This document shows, one piece after another, positions 1-6,681 of a stretch of DNA of 18,002 bases. Source of the stretch: Hydrogenimonas sp. (lineage in GTDB: Bacteria; Campylobacterota; Campylobacteria; Campylobacterales; Hydrogenimonadaceae); the NCBI RefSeq assembly GCF_029933015.1, contig NZ_JAOZOZ010000025.1:1-18002 (forward strand), read 5' to 3'. Below the pieces are notes generated by a model. The model saw only the letters and a program-made list of their open reading frames with translations. It was not told the origin of the DNA and ran no database searches. The position numbers were made by a program, and so were the translations under genes. Every line of letters begins with the position of its first letter. Positions within the stretch are counted from its first letter, which is position 1.

Positions 1-6
1 GGAAAT

Positions 7-20
7 CGTGAACCGTGAAC
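7..20. repeat. Two tandem copies of the heptamer CGTGAAC
   Basis: CGTGAAC occurs at 7-13 and again at 14-20, followed by the degenerate continuation GGGTAAA. It has the same 7-base unit length as the longer CTCAAAA array at 85-133 in the same gene-free stretch. Two copies could be chance. The window edge may hide more copies to the left. Confidence 0.4.
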
Positions 21-31
21 GGGTAAAGGTG

Positions 32-44
32 GCGGCTTCGCCGC
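32..44. repeat. Short GC-rich hairpin
   Basis: GCGGC (32-36) and GCCGC (40-44) form a perfect 5-bp stem around a TTC loop. A short T-rich stretch follows on the plus strand. The stem is too short and the T-run too broken to call a terminator with confidence. It lies downstream of trpE and could belong to whatever lies left of the window. Confidence 0.3.
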
Positions 45-63
45 TTTCGTTTCAGTTTGCATC

Positions 64-83
64 AAGCTGACTCATGTCAGCTT
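64..83. repeat. 8-bp perfect inverted repeat (hairpin) downstream of trpE
   Basis: AAGCTGAC (64-71) and GTCAGCTT (76-83) are exact reverse complements around a 4-base loop. On the minus strand this hairpin follows the trpE stop codon and the heptamer array. No uridine run follows it in that direction, so a role as a trpE terminator is possible but not supported by a canonical tail. It directly abuts the CTCAAAA array. Confidence 0.5.
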
Positions 84-84
84 T

Positions 85-133
85 CTCAAAACTCAAAACT
101 CAAAACTCAAAACTCAAAACTCAAAACTCAAAA
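85..133. repeat. Seven perfect tandem copies of CTCAAAA
   Basis: Positions 85-133 are exactly seven uninterrupted copies of the 7-base unit CTCAAAA, read as TTTTGAG on the minus strand. The array ends at the base adjoining the trpE stop codon (134-136), so it lies in the 3' untranslated part of that operon. Because 7 is not a multiple of 3, any change in copy number would shift the frame of anything translated through it. Heptamer arrays of this kind are known as short tandemly repeated repetitive sequences in cyanobacteria. Whether they form a family in this organism cannot be seen here. Confidence 0.95.
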
Positions 134-1543
134 CTACTCGCGCAGATCGTCCAGCGTGCTTCGCAGGGCGGCGAGCTTGTTTTTGACTTCCAGGTACTCC
201 AGCTCCGGTTTGGAGTCGGCGACGACGCCCGCACCGGCCTGGAGGACGATTTCGTCGGGTTTGACGAGCGCGGTGCGGATCGTGATGGAGCTGTCCATGT
301 TGCCGTCGAAGCCGAAGTATCCCACGCTGCCGCTGTAGAATCCCCGTTTGATCCCCTCGAACTCGGCGATCAGCTCCATGGCGCGGATCTTCGGAGCCCC
401 CGTCATCGTGCCGGCGGTGAAGGTGGCTGCGAAGAGGTCGAACATATCCTTGCCGTCGTCGATCTTGGCCTCCACGTCGCTGACCATGTGCATGACGTGG
501 CTGTAGCGCTCCACCCGCATCAGCGCCGTCACTTTGACGGTGCCGGCCTTGGCGACGCGGCCCACGTCGTTGCGTCCCAGATCCACCAGCATGATATGCT
601 CGGCCCGCTCTTTCGGGTCGCTTAGCATCTCCTCCTCCATCCGCTTGTCGTCGTCGAGCGTACGGCCCCGGCGGCGTGTGCCGGCGATGGGGCGAAGGAG
701 GATGTTGCCGTCGGTGAGGCGCACCATCACCTCCGGGGAGCTGCCCGCGATACTGAAATCTTCGTACTCCAGCAGGAAGAGGTAGGGGGAGGGGTTTTTG
801 GAGCGCAGTATCCTATAGAAACTGAAAGGATCGACCTTCGCCTTTTCGGTGTAACGGTTGGACATCAGGATCTGAAAGACATCGCCGCTGCGGATCATCT
901 CCTTGGAGTCCTCGACCATTTTGTGGAAGCGGGCTTCGTCGAAGGCGAACTCGCCCCCCTCGCTTCTTTCGATCGGCTTCATCGTCATATATTCGTAGGG
1001 CGACTCGATGAGGTCGATCAGGGCGTCGAAAGTTTCAAAGGTCGATTCGTCGGATGTGACGAGGCTCAGCTCGCTCGTCTTGTGGGAGAAGGCGAGGACG
1101 AGACGGGGACGGATCATGTCGAGGTCCGGAATGTGGTCACGGTCCTCCAGCGCGTCCATGAAGGGCCCCAGAACCGGTTCGAAGACTTTGACCATGTCGT
1201 AGCCGATATATCCGATGAAACCGTCGAGAAATCCGAGTCCCGTCTCCAGACGTTTGGCTCTGTAGGCTTCACGGTCTATCTTCGCATAGTAGGATTTGAG
1301 GAAGGTGAAAGGGTCCTCCTCCATGGCGTGGCGGTTGCCGAGCTCGTCGATATAGGTGGTCTGGTTATCTTTGTAGACGAGGCGCTCTTTCGCCCCGACG
1401 AAGATGAAGCTCCAGTTGCCTTCGTCGCTTCCGCCGACACTCTCGAAGAGCATCGTCACGTCGTCTTTGAAATGGTCTCTGACCTTCGCGTACAGTGCCG
1501 GCGGCGCGAACTGGTCGAAAAGGATCTTTGTAACGAAAACCAT
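134..1543 (-). CDS. trpE: Anthranilate synthase component I (TrpE)
   Basis: This 469-residue protein would convert chorismate and ammonia to anthranilate, the first step of tryptophan synthesis, together with a glutaminase subunit that is not in this window. The N-terminal half carries an ESVGG segment (34-38) inside LFES, matching the LLES-type tryptophan feedback site of TrpE and favouring TrpE over PabB. The catalytic chorismate-binding half shows RPIAGTRRRG (284-293), AEHIMLVDLGRND (314-326), FTAGTMTGAPK (375-385) and the C-terminal AGAGVVADS (436-444). The full-length family size is kept. The ATG lies 4 bases after the stop of the SPOR gene, with no clear Shine-Dalgarno sequence, so translation is probably coupled. 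It is the last gene of the operon and lies away from other trp genes. Its stop codon touches the heptamer array. Confidence 0.95.
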   Translation of the reverse strand: MVFVTKILFDQFAPPALYAKVRDHFKDDVTMLFESVGGSDEGNWSFIFVGAKERLVYKDNQTTYIDELGNRHAMEEDPFTFLKSYYAKIDREAYRAKRLETGLGFLDGFIGYIGYDMVKVFEPVLGPFMDALEDRDHIPDLDMIRPRLVLAFSHKTSELSLVTSDESTFETFDALIDLIESPYEYMTMKPIERSEGGEFAFDEARFHKMVEDSKEMIRSGDVFQILMSNRYTEKAKVDPFSFYRILRSKNPSPYLFLLEYEDFSIAGSSPEVMVRLTDGNILLRPIAGTRRRGRTLDDDKRMEEEMLSDPKERAEHIMLVDLGRNDVGRVAKAGTVKVTALMRVERYSHVMHMVSDVEAKIDDGKDMFDLFAATFTAGTMTGAPKIRAMELIAEFEGIKRGFYSGSVGYFGFDGNMDSSITIRTALVKPDEIVLQAGAGVVADSKPELEYLEVKNKLAALRSTLDDLRE

Positions 1544-1547
1544 CGCG

Positions 1548-2228
1548 CTATTTTTTCGTCGTGATGTAGGCGTTCTGGTTGATGCGTTTTTTCACGCGTC
1601 CCAGATCGGCTTTCGCGGCCGCTTTGGTGGCATAGGGACCGATCAGCACTTTTTTGTAGGGTTTGCCGGCCCGTGTACCCTCGACGATCACGTAGTGCAG
1701 GCCCTCGTTTTCGATCGATTTGAGGAATTTCCTGTTGGGCGGGTACCGGAAAAAGGCTCCGACCTGGATGAAATATCTCCCTTTCGATACCGCCGGTTTG
1801 GGCTTGGGCTTCGCTTTTGGCTTTTGTGTGACCGTTTCGGCCGGAGCGGCGGGTTTTTCGATCACCTCTTCGGTGACGGGTGCTTTTTCGGGGGTGGGAG
1901 CTTCGGCTTTGGCCCCTTCCGTCGTCGGTTGTTCCTCTTTGACTTTCTCGATCACCTGCTTGACCTGCTCTTCGGCAGGTTGCTCCTCTTCGATGGGAAC
2001 CTCTTCGAAAAGCGGCTCTTTGGCCGGAGGCTGGGTCTGCACCGTGGGCTCGGGAGGCAGAATGATGGAAGATTGCGGTTTCTCCTCGGGCTGGATCAGA
2101 CTTTTGGTAACCAGAATGATGATGATAAGCACGAGCAGCAGTATGGCGGCCGCCAGAAGCAGCTTTTTCAGCCCGGATGGTTTTTCCGTCTGTATGATCA
2201 GGTTGTCGAGCTCGTTGTTCTCTTCCAT
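1548..2228 (-). CDS. SPOR-domain inner-membrane protein
   Basis: This 226-residue protein has a short cytoplasmic N-terminus, one membrane segment at about residues 22-42, and a long Pro/Glu/Lys-rich linker (about 50-148). It ends in a SPOR domain (about 150-226), visible as GRYFIQVGAFF and VLIGPYATKAAA. SPOR domains bind peptidoglycan whose stem peptides have been removed and usually target proteins to the division septum; the family includes FtsN and DedD. A periplasmic, cell-wall-linked role in division is therefore likely by inference. I chose the ATG at 2228 rather than a GTG at 2249 because AGGAG lies 6 bases before it. The gene follows the DUF1882 gene closely, as I recall for Campylobacter and Helicobacter. 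Confidence 0.85.
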   Translation of the reverse strand: MEENNELDNLIIQTEKPSGLKKLLLAAAILLLVLIIIILVTKSLIQPEEKPQSSIILPPEPTVQTQPPAKEPLFEEVPIEEEQPAEEQVKQVIEKVKEEQPTTEGAKAEAPTPEKAPVTEEVIEKPAAPAETVTQKPKAKPKPKPAVSKGRYFIQVGAFFRYPPNRKFLKSIENEGLHYVIVEGTRAGKPYKKVLIGPYATKAAAKADLGRVKKRINQNAYITTKK

Positions 2229-2234
2229 GCGTCT

Positions 2235-2239
2235 CTCCT
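2235..2239 (-). promoter_or_regulatory. Shine-Dalgarno AGGAG deciding the SPOR gene start
   Basis: On the minus strand AGGAG lies 6 bases before the ATG ending at 2228. The in-frame GTG at 2247-2249 has no such site at a suitable distance, so the shorter protein is preferred. Confidence 0.75.
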
Positions 2240-2249
2240 TCTTTTGCAC

Positions 2250-2792
2250 TTACATATGTTTCGACCAGGCGGCTCCGCGCTCCTTGGCATAGAGTCTGTA
2301 GGGGAGTATCAGGATGTTGTACTCCCTGGGCAGATCGGATGTCGGGAACATTCTCCACTCTCTGGGCAGTTTGGTGGCAAGTTTCGTCGACAGAAGCCTG
2401 CCGAGCTGGTACGCTTCGGCCAGAGTGGTATGCCCTTTGTGGACATACAGATGCAGATGTCCCGGCGTTTTGGTTTCGTAGGCCGTGAAATTGATGAATC
2501 CCTCTTCACGCAGCAGCAGCTGCGCCCGGTGCCAGAAACGTTCCGGATTGCGTCCGTTGTAGTCGAAAACGATATTTTCGACTTTGTCGAACCGGTTGAT
2601 CAGATCGTGCGCCACGACGATCTCGCCGTCGGCGTGTCTGTTCATGACCATGCGGGTCAGAGGTTCGTCGACACGCTCAAATTTGTTGTAGAAAATCCGA
2701 CCGTTGTAATTGATCTTGCTGACGATATTGGGTCGCTGGACATAGTAGTGGTCGGTTACAAATTTGATGAGCTGCGTATCGACATTATACAT
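2250..2792 (-). CDS. DUF1882-family conserved protein of unknown function
   Basis: I recognise this 180-residue protein as the conserved Campylobacterota protein encoded just after glyA (DUF1882); its function is not known to me. There is no signal peptide and no membrane segment, so it is probably cytoplasmic. It is rich in aromatic and basic residues. The middle part contains FDYNGRNPERFWHRAQLLL and a TPGHLHLYVHKGH stretch with three histidines, which could be a nucleotide- or metal-binding surface, but that is a guess. The ATG at 2792 has an AAGGAG site 5 bases upstream and starts 8 bases after the glyA stop. The invariant neighbours glyA (upstream) and the SPOR gene (downstream) hint at a core role. 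Confidence 0.8.
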   Translation of the reverse strand: MYNVDTQLIKFVTDHYYVQRPNIVSKINYNGRIFYNKFERVDEPLTRMVMNRHADGEIVVAHDLINRFDKVENIVFDYNGRNPERFWHRAQLLLREEGFINFTAYETKTPGHLHLYVHKGHTTLAEAYQLGRLLSTKLATKLPREWRMFPTSDLPREYNILILPYRLYAKERGAAWSKHM

Positions 2793-2800
2793 ATTTCTCC

Positions 2801-4048
2801 TTAATAGGTGGGACGGTCGTAGATGACGAATCGTCTCGCGAGTTCCGTCATCTCCTCTTTGATTTTCGCCTGTTTGGCCTCGTTTTCGATATCGTCGAGA
2901 ACGTCACAGATGGCGTTTGCGATGGTCTCGAACTCCGCCTCTTTCATACCCCGTGCCGTCAGCGCCGGCGAGCCGATACGGATACCGCTGGTCACGAAGG
3001 GACTGCGTGTCTCGCCGGGGACCGTGTTTTTGTTGACGGTGATGCCCGCCCGTCCCAGAGCCGCGTCGGCGTCTTTGCCGCTGAAATTCTTGTCGAGGAA
3101 GCTCACCAGCACCAGGTGGTTGTCGGTGCCGCCGCTGACGACGTCGTAACCCCGGGCGATCAGGATGTCGGCGAGGATTTTGGCGTTGGCCTTGACCTGG
3201 CGGGCGTAGACTTTCCACTCTTCGCTCAGGTTTTTGCCGAATCCCACCGCTTTGGCCGCGATGACGTGCACCAGCGGACCGCCCTGGATACCGGGGAAGA
3301 TGGCGCTGTTGATCTTTTTGGCCAGATCCTCGTCGTTGGTCAGGATCAGACCGCCGCGGGGACCGCGAAGGGTTTTGTGGGTCGTCGAGGTGACGACGTC
3401 GCAGTGGGGAAAGGGGTGTGGATGTTCACCCGCGACGACCAGACCGGCGATATGGGCGATGTCCGCCATCAGCAGCGCTCCGACACTGTCGGCGATCTCG
3501 CGGAATCTGGCGAAGTCGATCTCTCTGGCATAGGCGCTGGCGCCGCAGATGATCAGCTTGGGCTTGACGATCTGCGCGATGTCCGCGACACGGTCGTAGT
3601 CGATGCGTCCGTCCATCTCGACGCCGTAGGTGAAGCTCTGGTAGTTCTTGCCCGAAAAGCTCACTTTCGCGCCGTGGGTCAGGTGGCCGCCGTGGCTGAG
3701 GTCCATGCCCAGAATCTTGTCGCCGGCTTTGAGAAGCGCCGCGTAGACGCCGCCGTTGGCCTGGCTTCCGGAGTGGGGCTGGACGTTGGCGTATTCGCAT
3801 CCGAAGAGGAGCTTGGCACGGTCGATGGCCAGCTGCTCGACGGCGTCGGCGTATTCGCAGCCGCCGTAGTAGCGCTTGTAGGGGTAGCCTTCGGCGTATT
3901 TGTTGGTAAAGACGCTGCCCTGGGCCTCCATCACTTCCGGAAAGGTGAAGTTTTCGCTGGCGATCATTTCGAGGTGATCGGTCTGGCGCTGGAGCTCCTT
4001 TTCGATGATGTCGTAGACGATGGAGTCGTTTTGCTGGAGAATGGTCAT
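2801..4048 (-). CDS. glyA: Serine hydroxymethyltransferase
   Basis: The enzyme interconverts serine and glycine with transfer of a one-carbon unit to tetrahydrofolate, feeding purine, thymidylate and methionine synthesis in the cytoplasm. The 415-residue length is typical. Visible hallmarks are the N-terminal MIASENF (28-34), the YAEGYPYKRYYGG substrate region (51-63), SGSQAN (93-98) and the pyridoxal-phosphate lysine in TTHKTLRGPRGG (Lys225). The start overlaps the lysS stop as ATGA (4045-4048), so translation is likely coupled; a GAGGA-type site lies just upstream inside lysS. The order lysS-glyA-DUF1882 is a recurrent Campylobacterota arrangement. Confidence 0.98.
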   Translation of the reverse strand: MTILQQNDSIVYDIIEKELQRQTDHLEMIASENFTFPEVMEAQGSVFTNKYAEGYPYKRYYGGCEYADAVEQLAIDRAKLLFGCEYANVQPHSGSQANGGVYAALLKAGDKILGMDLSHGGHLTHGAKVSFSGKNYQSFTYGVEMDGRIDYDRVADIAQIVKPKLIICGASAYAREIDFARFREIADSVGALLMADIAHIAGLVVAGEHPHPFPHCDVVTSTTHKTLRGPRGGLILTNDEDLAKKINSAIFPGIQGGPLVHVIAAKAVGFGKNLSEEWKVYARQVKANAKILADILIARGYDVVSGGTDNHLVLVSFLDKNFSGKDADAALGRAGITVNKNTVPGETRSPFVTSGIRIGSPALTARGMKEAEFETIANAICDVLDDIENEAKQAKIKEEMTELARRFVIYDRPTY

Positions 4049-5577
4049 TGCTCTTCCTCTTTTTCGGTTTTTTCTTCGCTCTGTTCGGACTGGGGTTTTT
4101 GCGGACGCATCGCCGGGAACAGGATGACGTCGCGGATCGTGTGCTGATTGGTCAGCAGCATCACGAGGCGGTCGATGCCGATCCCCTCGCCGGCTGTCGG
4201 AGGCATGCCGTATCCGAGGGCTTTGACATAGTCTTCGTCCATGTGCATCGCTTCGTCGTCGCTCTCCTTCTGGGCCGCCTGGGCTTTGAAACGCTCGTAC
4301 TGGTCCAGCGGATCGTTGAGTTCGCTGAAGCCGTTGGCGATCTCTTTGCCGGCGATGAAGAGTTCGAAACGCTCGGCGATTTCCGGATTGTCGTCGCTTC
4401 TGCGTGCCAGGGGGCTGATATCGATCGGGAAATGGGTGACGAAGGTGGGATTGATCAGTTTTTCCTCGACGAAAGCGTCGAAAAGCTCACCCCAGAGCTG
4501 TCCCTTGCTCAGATGCTCTTCCACTTCGATGCCGTGATCCTTGAGATACTTTTTCATCGCATCCACGTCGTCGAGGATCTCTTCGGGGACACCCCCGATC
4601 TCGACCAGGGCCTCTTTGTAGGCGATCCGTTTGAAAGGTGTGGAGAAGTCGATCTCCAGATCCCCGTAGGGGAGCTTTTTCGGCAGCCCAAGCTCTTTGA
4701 AGAGATATTCGAAGAGCTTTTCGGTCAGCTCCATCAGATCTTCGTACCGGTGGTAGGCCCAGTAGAATTCGATCATCGTGAATTCCGGGTTGTGGGTGGC
4801 GTCCATCCCCTCGTTGCGGAAGTTTCGGTTGATTTCGAAAACCGCTTCGAAACCGCCGACGATCAGCCGTTTGAGATAGAGTTCCGGTGCGATGCGCAGG
4901 TATCGGTCTACCCCCAGGGCGTTGTGGTGGGTGATGAAAGGGCGGGCGTTGGCGCCGCCGGGGATCGGGTGCATCATCGGCGTTTCGACTTCGAGAAAGC
5001 CGTGTTCTTCGAAGAAGCGGCGGATGAGACTGACGATTTTGCTGCGCATCAGAAAGGTCTTTTTGACCTCCGGGTTCATGATCATGTCGAGATAGCGCTG
5101 GCGGTAGCGCAGCTCTTTGTCCTGCAGACCGTGGAACTTTTCGGGCAGCGGCGTGATCGCCTTGGTGACCAGTTCGAGGCGTTTGACGTGCATCGTCAGT
5201 TCGCCGGTGCGTGTGATGAAGGGAAAACCGGTGGCGGCGACGATATCGCCCACTTCGATCATCTTTTTGACCGTCTTGAACCACTCGTCTCCCAGGTCGT
5301 CACGGCTGAAGTAGATCTGCAGCAGTCCCGTTTCGTCCTCGATCTTGGCGAAGGCCGCCTTTCCCATCAGTCGCAGAAACTTGACACGGCCGGCGACGGT
5401 GCAGCTTTCGTCCAGCGCCTCCTTCTCTTCGCTCTCTTTGAGCCAGGCGTACTTTTCCAGAAACTCTTTGTTGGTACACTCTTTGACGACACGGTTCTGA
5501 TAGGGGTTGATGCCCATTTCACGCAGTTTGTCGGCTTTTTCGATCCGTTGCTGCTGGTATTGATTGTCAAATATCAA
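4045..5577 (-). CDS. lysS: Lysyl-tRNA synthetase, class II, with TTG start
   Basis: This 510-residue class II enzyme charges tRNA-Lys. It has an N-terminal OB-fold anticodon-binding domain (about 60-165) with GRVKFLRLMGKAAF, then the class II core. The core carries motif 2 (FRNEGMDATHNPEF, then EFYWAYHRYE) and motif 3 (GEGIGIDRLVMLL, from 463). A Glu/Gln/Lys-rich tail of about 15 residues ends the protein. No ATG lies near the expected N-terminus. I chose the TTG at 5577 because the encoded start (FDN..., QQRIEKA) matches the family N-terminus and AAAGGA lies 9 bases upstream. The gene follows fur by 24 bases and overlaps glyA by 4. Confidence 0.96.
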   Translation of the reverse strand: MIFDNQYQQQRIEKADKLREMGINPYQNRVVKECTNKEFLEKYAWLKESEEKEALDESCTVAGRVKFLRLMGKAAFAKIEDETGLLQIYFSRDDLGDEWFKTVKKMIEVGDIVAATGFPFITRTGELTMHVKRLELVTKAITPLPEKFHGLQDKELRYRQRYLDMIMNPEVKKTFLMRSKIVSLIRRFFEEHGFLEVETPMMHPIPGGANARPFITHHNALGVDRYLRIAPELYLKRLIVGGFEAVFEINRNFRNEGMDATHNPEFTMIEFYWAYHRYEDLMELTEKLFEYLFKELGLPKKLPYGDLEIDFSTPFKRIAYKEALVEIGGVPEEILDDVDAMKKYLKDHGIEVEEHLSKGQLWGELFDAFVEEKLINPTFVTHFPIDISPLARRSDDNPEIAERFELFIAGKEIANGFSELNDPLDQYERFKAQAAQKESDDEAMHMDEDYVKALGYGMPPTAGEGIGIDRLVMLLTNQHTIRDVILFPAMRPQKPQSEQSEEKTEKEEEQ

Positions 5578-5586
5578 TCTTCTATT

Positions 5587-5592
5587 TCCTTT
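5587..5592 (-). promoter_or_regulatory. Shine-Dalgarno AAAGGA supporting the lysS TTG start
   Basis: On the minus strand AAAGGA sits 9 bases before the TTG ending at 5577, in the 24-base gap after fur. It supports TTG as the real initiation codon. Confidence 0.65.
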
Positions 5593-5601
5593 ACTGAAAA
5601 T

Positions 5602-6087
5602 TTAGCTTTTTCCCTCTTTCTGGCATTCGGGGCAGATCCCGAATATTTTGAGAGAGTGGTCTTCCATGATGAAACCGAACTCTTTGGCGATGCGCTCCTG
5701 CTTCTTTTCGATCGCCTCGTCAAAAAATTCCAGAATTTTACCACAATTTGTGCAGATGATATGGTCGTGGTGCGCCTTGATGCCGAGCTCGTATTTCTTG
5801 CCCTGGGTTCCGAAGGAGATGGAGGTGACGATGCCGGCGTTTTCAAGAAGGGAGAGGGTCCGATAGACCGTGGCGATGCCGGTGTTGAGCTCCGGGCTCT
5901 CTTTTTTTATGAGCTGGTAGAGCTCTTCGGGCGTGAAGTGGCCGGGATGGGTGTAGAGGGTATGGAGAATCACTTCCCGCTGCTTGGTGAATTTCAGGTT
6001 GTTGGATCGCAAAAGCTGTTTGAACTGCGTCAACAGCGTTTCGTAGGAGATGAGGGGTTTCGTGGCGACCTTGTTCTCTTGCTTCAT
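5602..6087 (-). CDS. fur: Ferric uptake regulator Fur
   Basis: This 161-residue metal-dependent repressor has a winged-helix DNA-binding domain whose recognition helix reads TGIATVYRTL (69-78). Its C-terminal dimerisation and metal-binding domain carries KAHHDHIICTNCGK (105-117, with Cys112 and Cys115) and a second pair, Cys152 and Cys155, in CPEC. The two CxxC pairs match the structural zinc site of Helicobacter and Campylobacter Fur. The HHDH cluster favours Fur over PerR or Zur, though the paralogues are close. The N-terminus is extended by about 20 residues, as in other Campylobacterota Fur proteins. The ATG overlaps the cvpA stop (ATGA, 6084-6087). It sits mid-operon, so its level would follow the promoter upstream of the diguanylate cyclase unless an unseen internal promoter exists. 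Confidence 0.94.
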   Translation of the reverse strand: MKQENKVATKPLISYETLLTQFKQLLRSNNLKFTKQREVILHTLYTHPGHFTPEELYQLIKKESPELNTGIATVYRTLSLLENAGIVTSISFGTQGKKYELGIKAHHDHIICTNCGKILEFFDEAIEKKQERIAKEFGFIMEDHSLKIFGICPECQKEGKS

Positions 6088-6680
6088 TGGGAGCCTTTTT
6101 CGCTGTTCTTTTCCTTTTTTTCTATCTCTATTTTATCTTTTTTGATGAAGGATTCGGCCTCTTTTTTCATGATCTCGCCCTTTTTCACGATTCCTGCGGG
6201 ATCGATGTGGACGATCGTCTCACCCGCTTTGATGAACCAGGGGTAGAGGCGGCTCGTTTGCAGAAATTCGGCCGTATTCTTTTTCACGATCTCGATCTGG
6301 GAAAGGGAAAAAACGATCACGGCGAGAATGACGAAAACTTTGGCCGCAGCGAAAACGAAACCGAAAAGTCTGTCGACGGGGCCGGACCCGGAGATCGAGA
6401 GAAATTTGGTGACGGCGACACCGATCACGATAAATCCCAGCCAGGTCGCAGAGAGAATGAGAAGAAATCCTATCAGGTTGAGGGCGGAGACCGAATCGAC
6501 GGGGACCAGATGGGCCCCGAGCCATGCGCCGAAATCTTTCGCGAAGAGCGATCCCATCCAGATGCCGGCTATCATTCCGATCAGTCCAGAGAGTTCCCTG
6601 ACCAGACCGTTGAAGATCCCTTTGATGCCTATGAAAATGATAAGTGCCGCCGTGACGGCATCGAACCAGTTGAACTCCAT
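6084..6680 (-). CDS. cvpA: CvpA family inner-membrane protein
   Basis: This 198-residue protein has four predicted membrane helices, at about 8-28, 31-48, 68-92 and 106-127. A soluble, strongly Lys/Glu-rich C-terminal tail follows (about 165-198). The N-terminal FDAVTAALIIFIGIKGIFNG and GLVRELSG segments are typical of CvpA (colicin V production protein). The family is needed for colicin V export in E. coli and has been tied to envelope integrity, but its molecular function is unsettled. The start is 1 base after the diguanylate cyclase stop and its stop overlaps fur. CvpA next to lysS also occurs in other Campylobacterota as I recall. Confidence 0.9.
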   Translation of the reverse strand: MEFNWFDAVTAALIIFIGIKGIFNGLVRELSGLIGMIAGIWMGSLFAKDFGAWLGAHLVPVDSVSALNLIGFLLILSATWLGFIVIGVAVTKFLSISGSGPVDRLFGFVFAAAKVFVILAVIVFSLSQIEIVKKNTAEFLQTSRLYPWFIKAGETIVHIDPAGIVKKGEIMKKEAESFIKKDKIEIEKKEKNSEKGSQ

Positions 6681-6681
6681 T

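Noticed and set aside
85..133. CRISPR array
   Set aside because: The unit is 7 bases with no spacers and no cas genes nearby; it is a simple tandem repeat.
74..625. Plus-strand frame beginning in the heptamer array (repeating SKLKTQN)
   Set aside because: The repeat peptide follows from a 7-base unit read in three frames. The rest is antisense to trpE, and there is no convincing ribosome site.
1404..2804. 466-codon plus-strand frame opposite the SPOR and DUF1882 genes
   Set aside because: It is Phe/Gly/Leu-rich nonsense-like sequence without family motifs, and mirrors well-supported minus-strand genes with good ribosome sites.
4048..6246. 732-codon open frame on the plus strand
   Set aside because: It lies antisense to lysS and fur and across the start of cvpA. 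All three have clear motifs on the minus strand. Long antisense frames are expected at this GC content.
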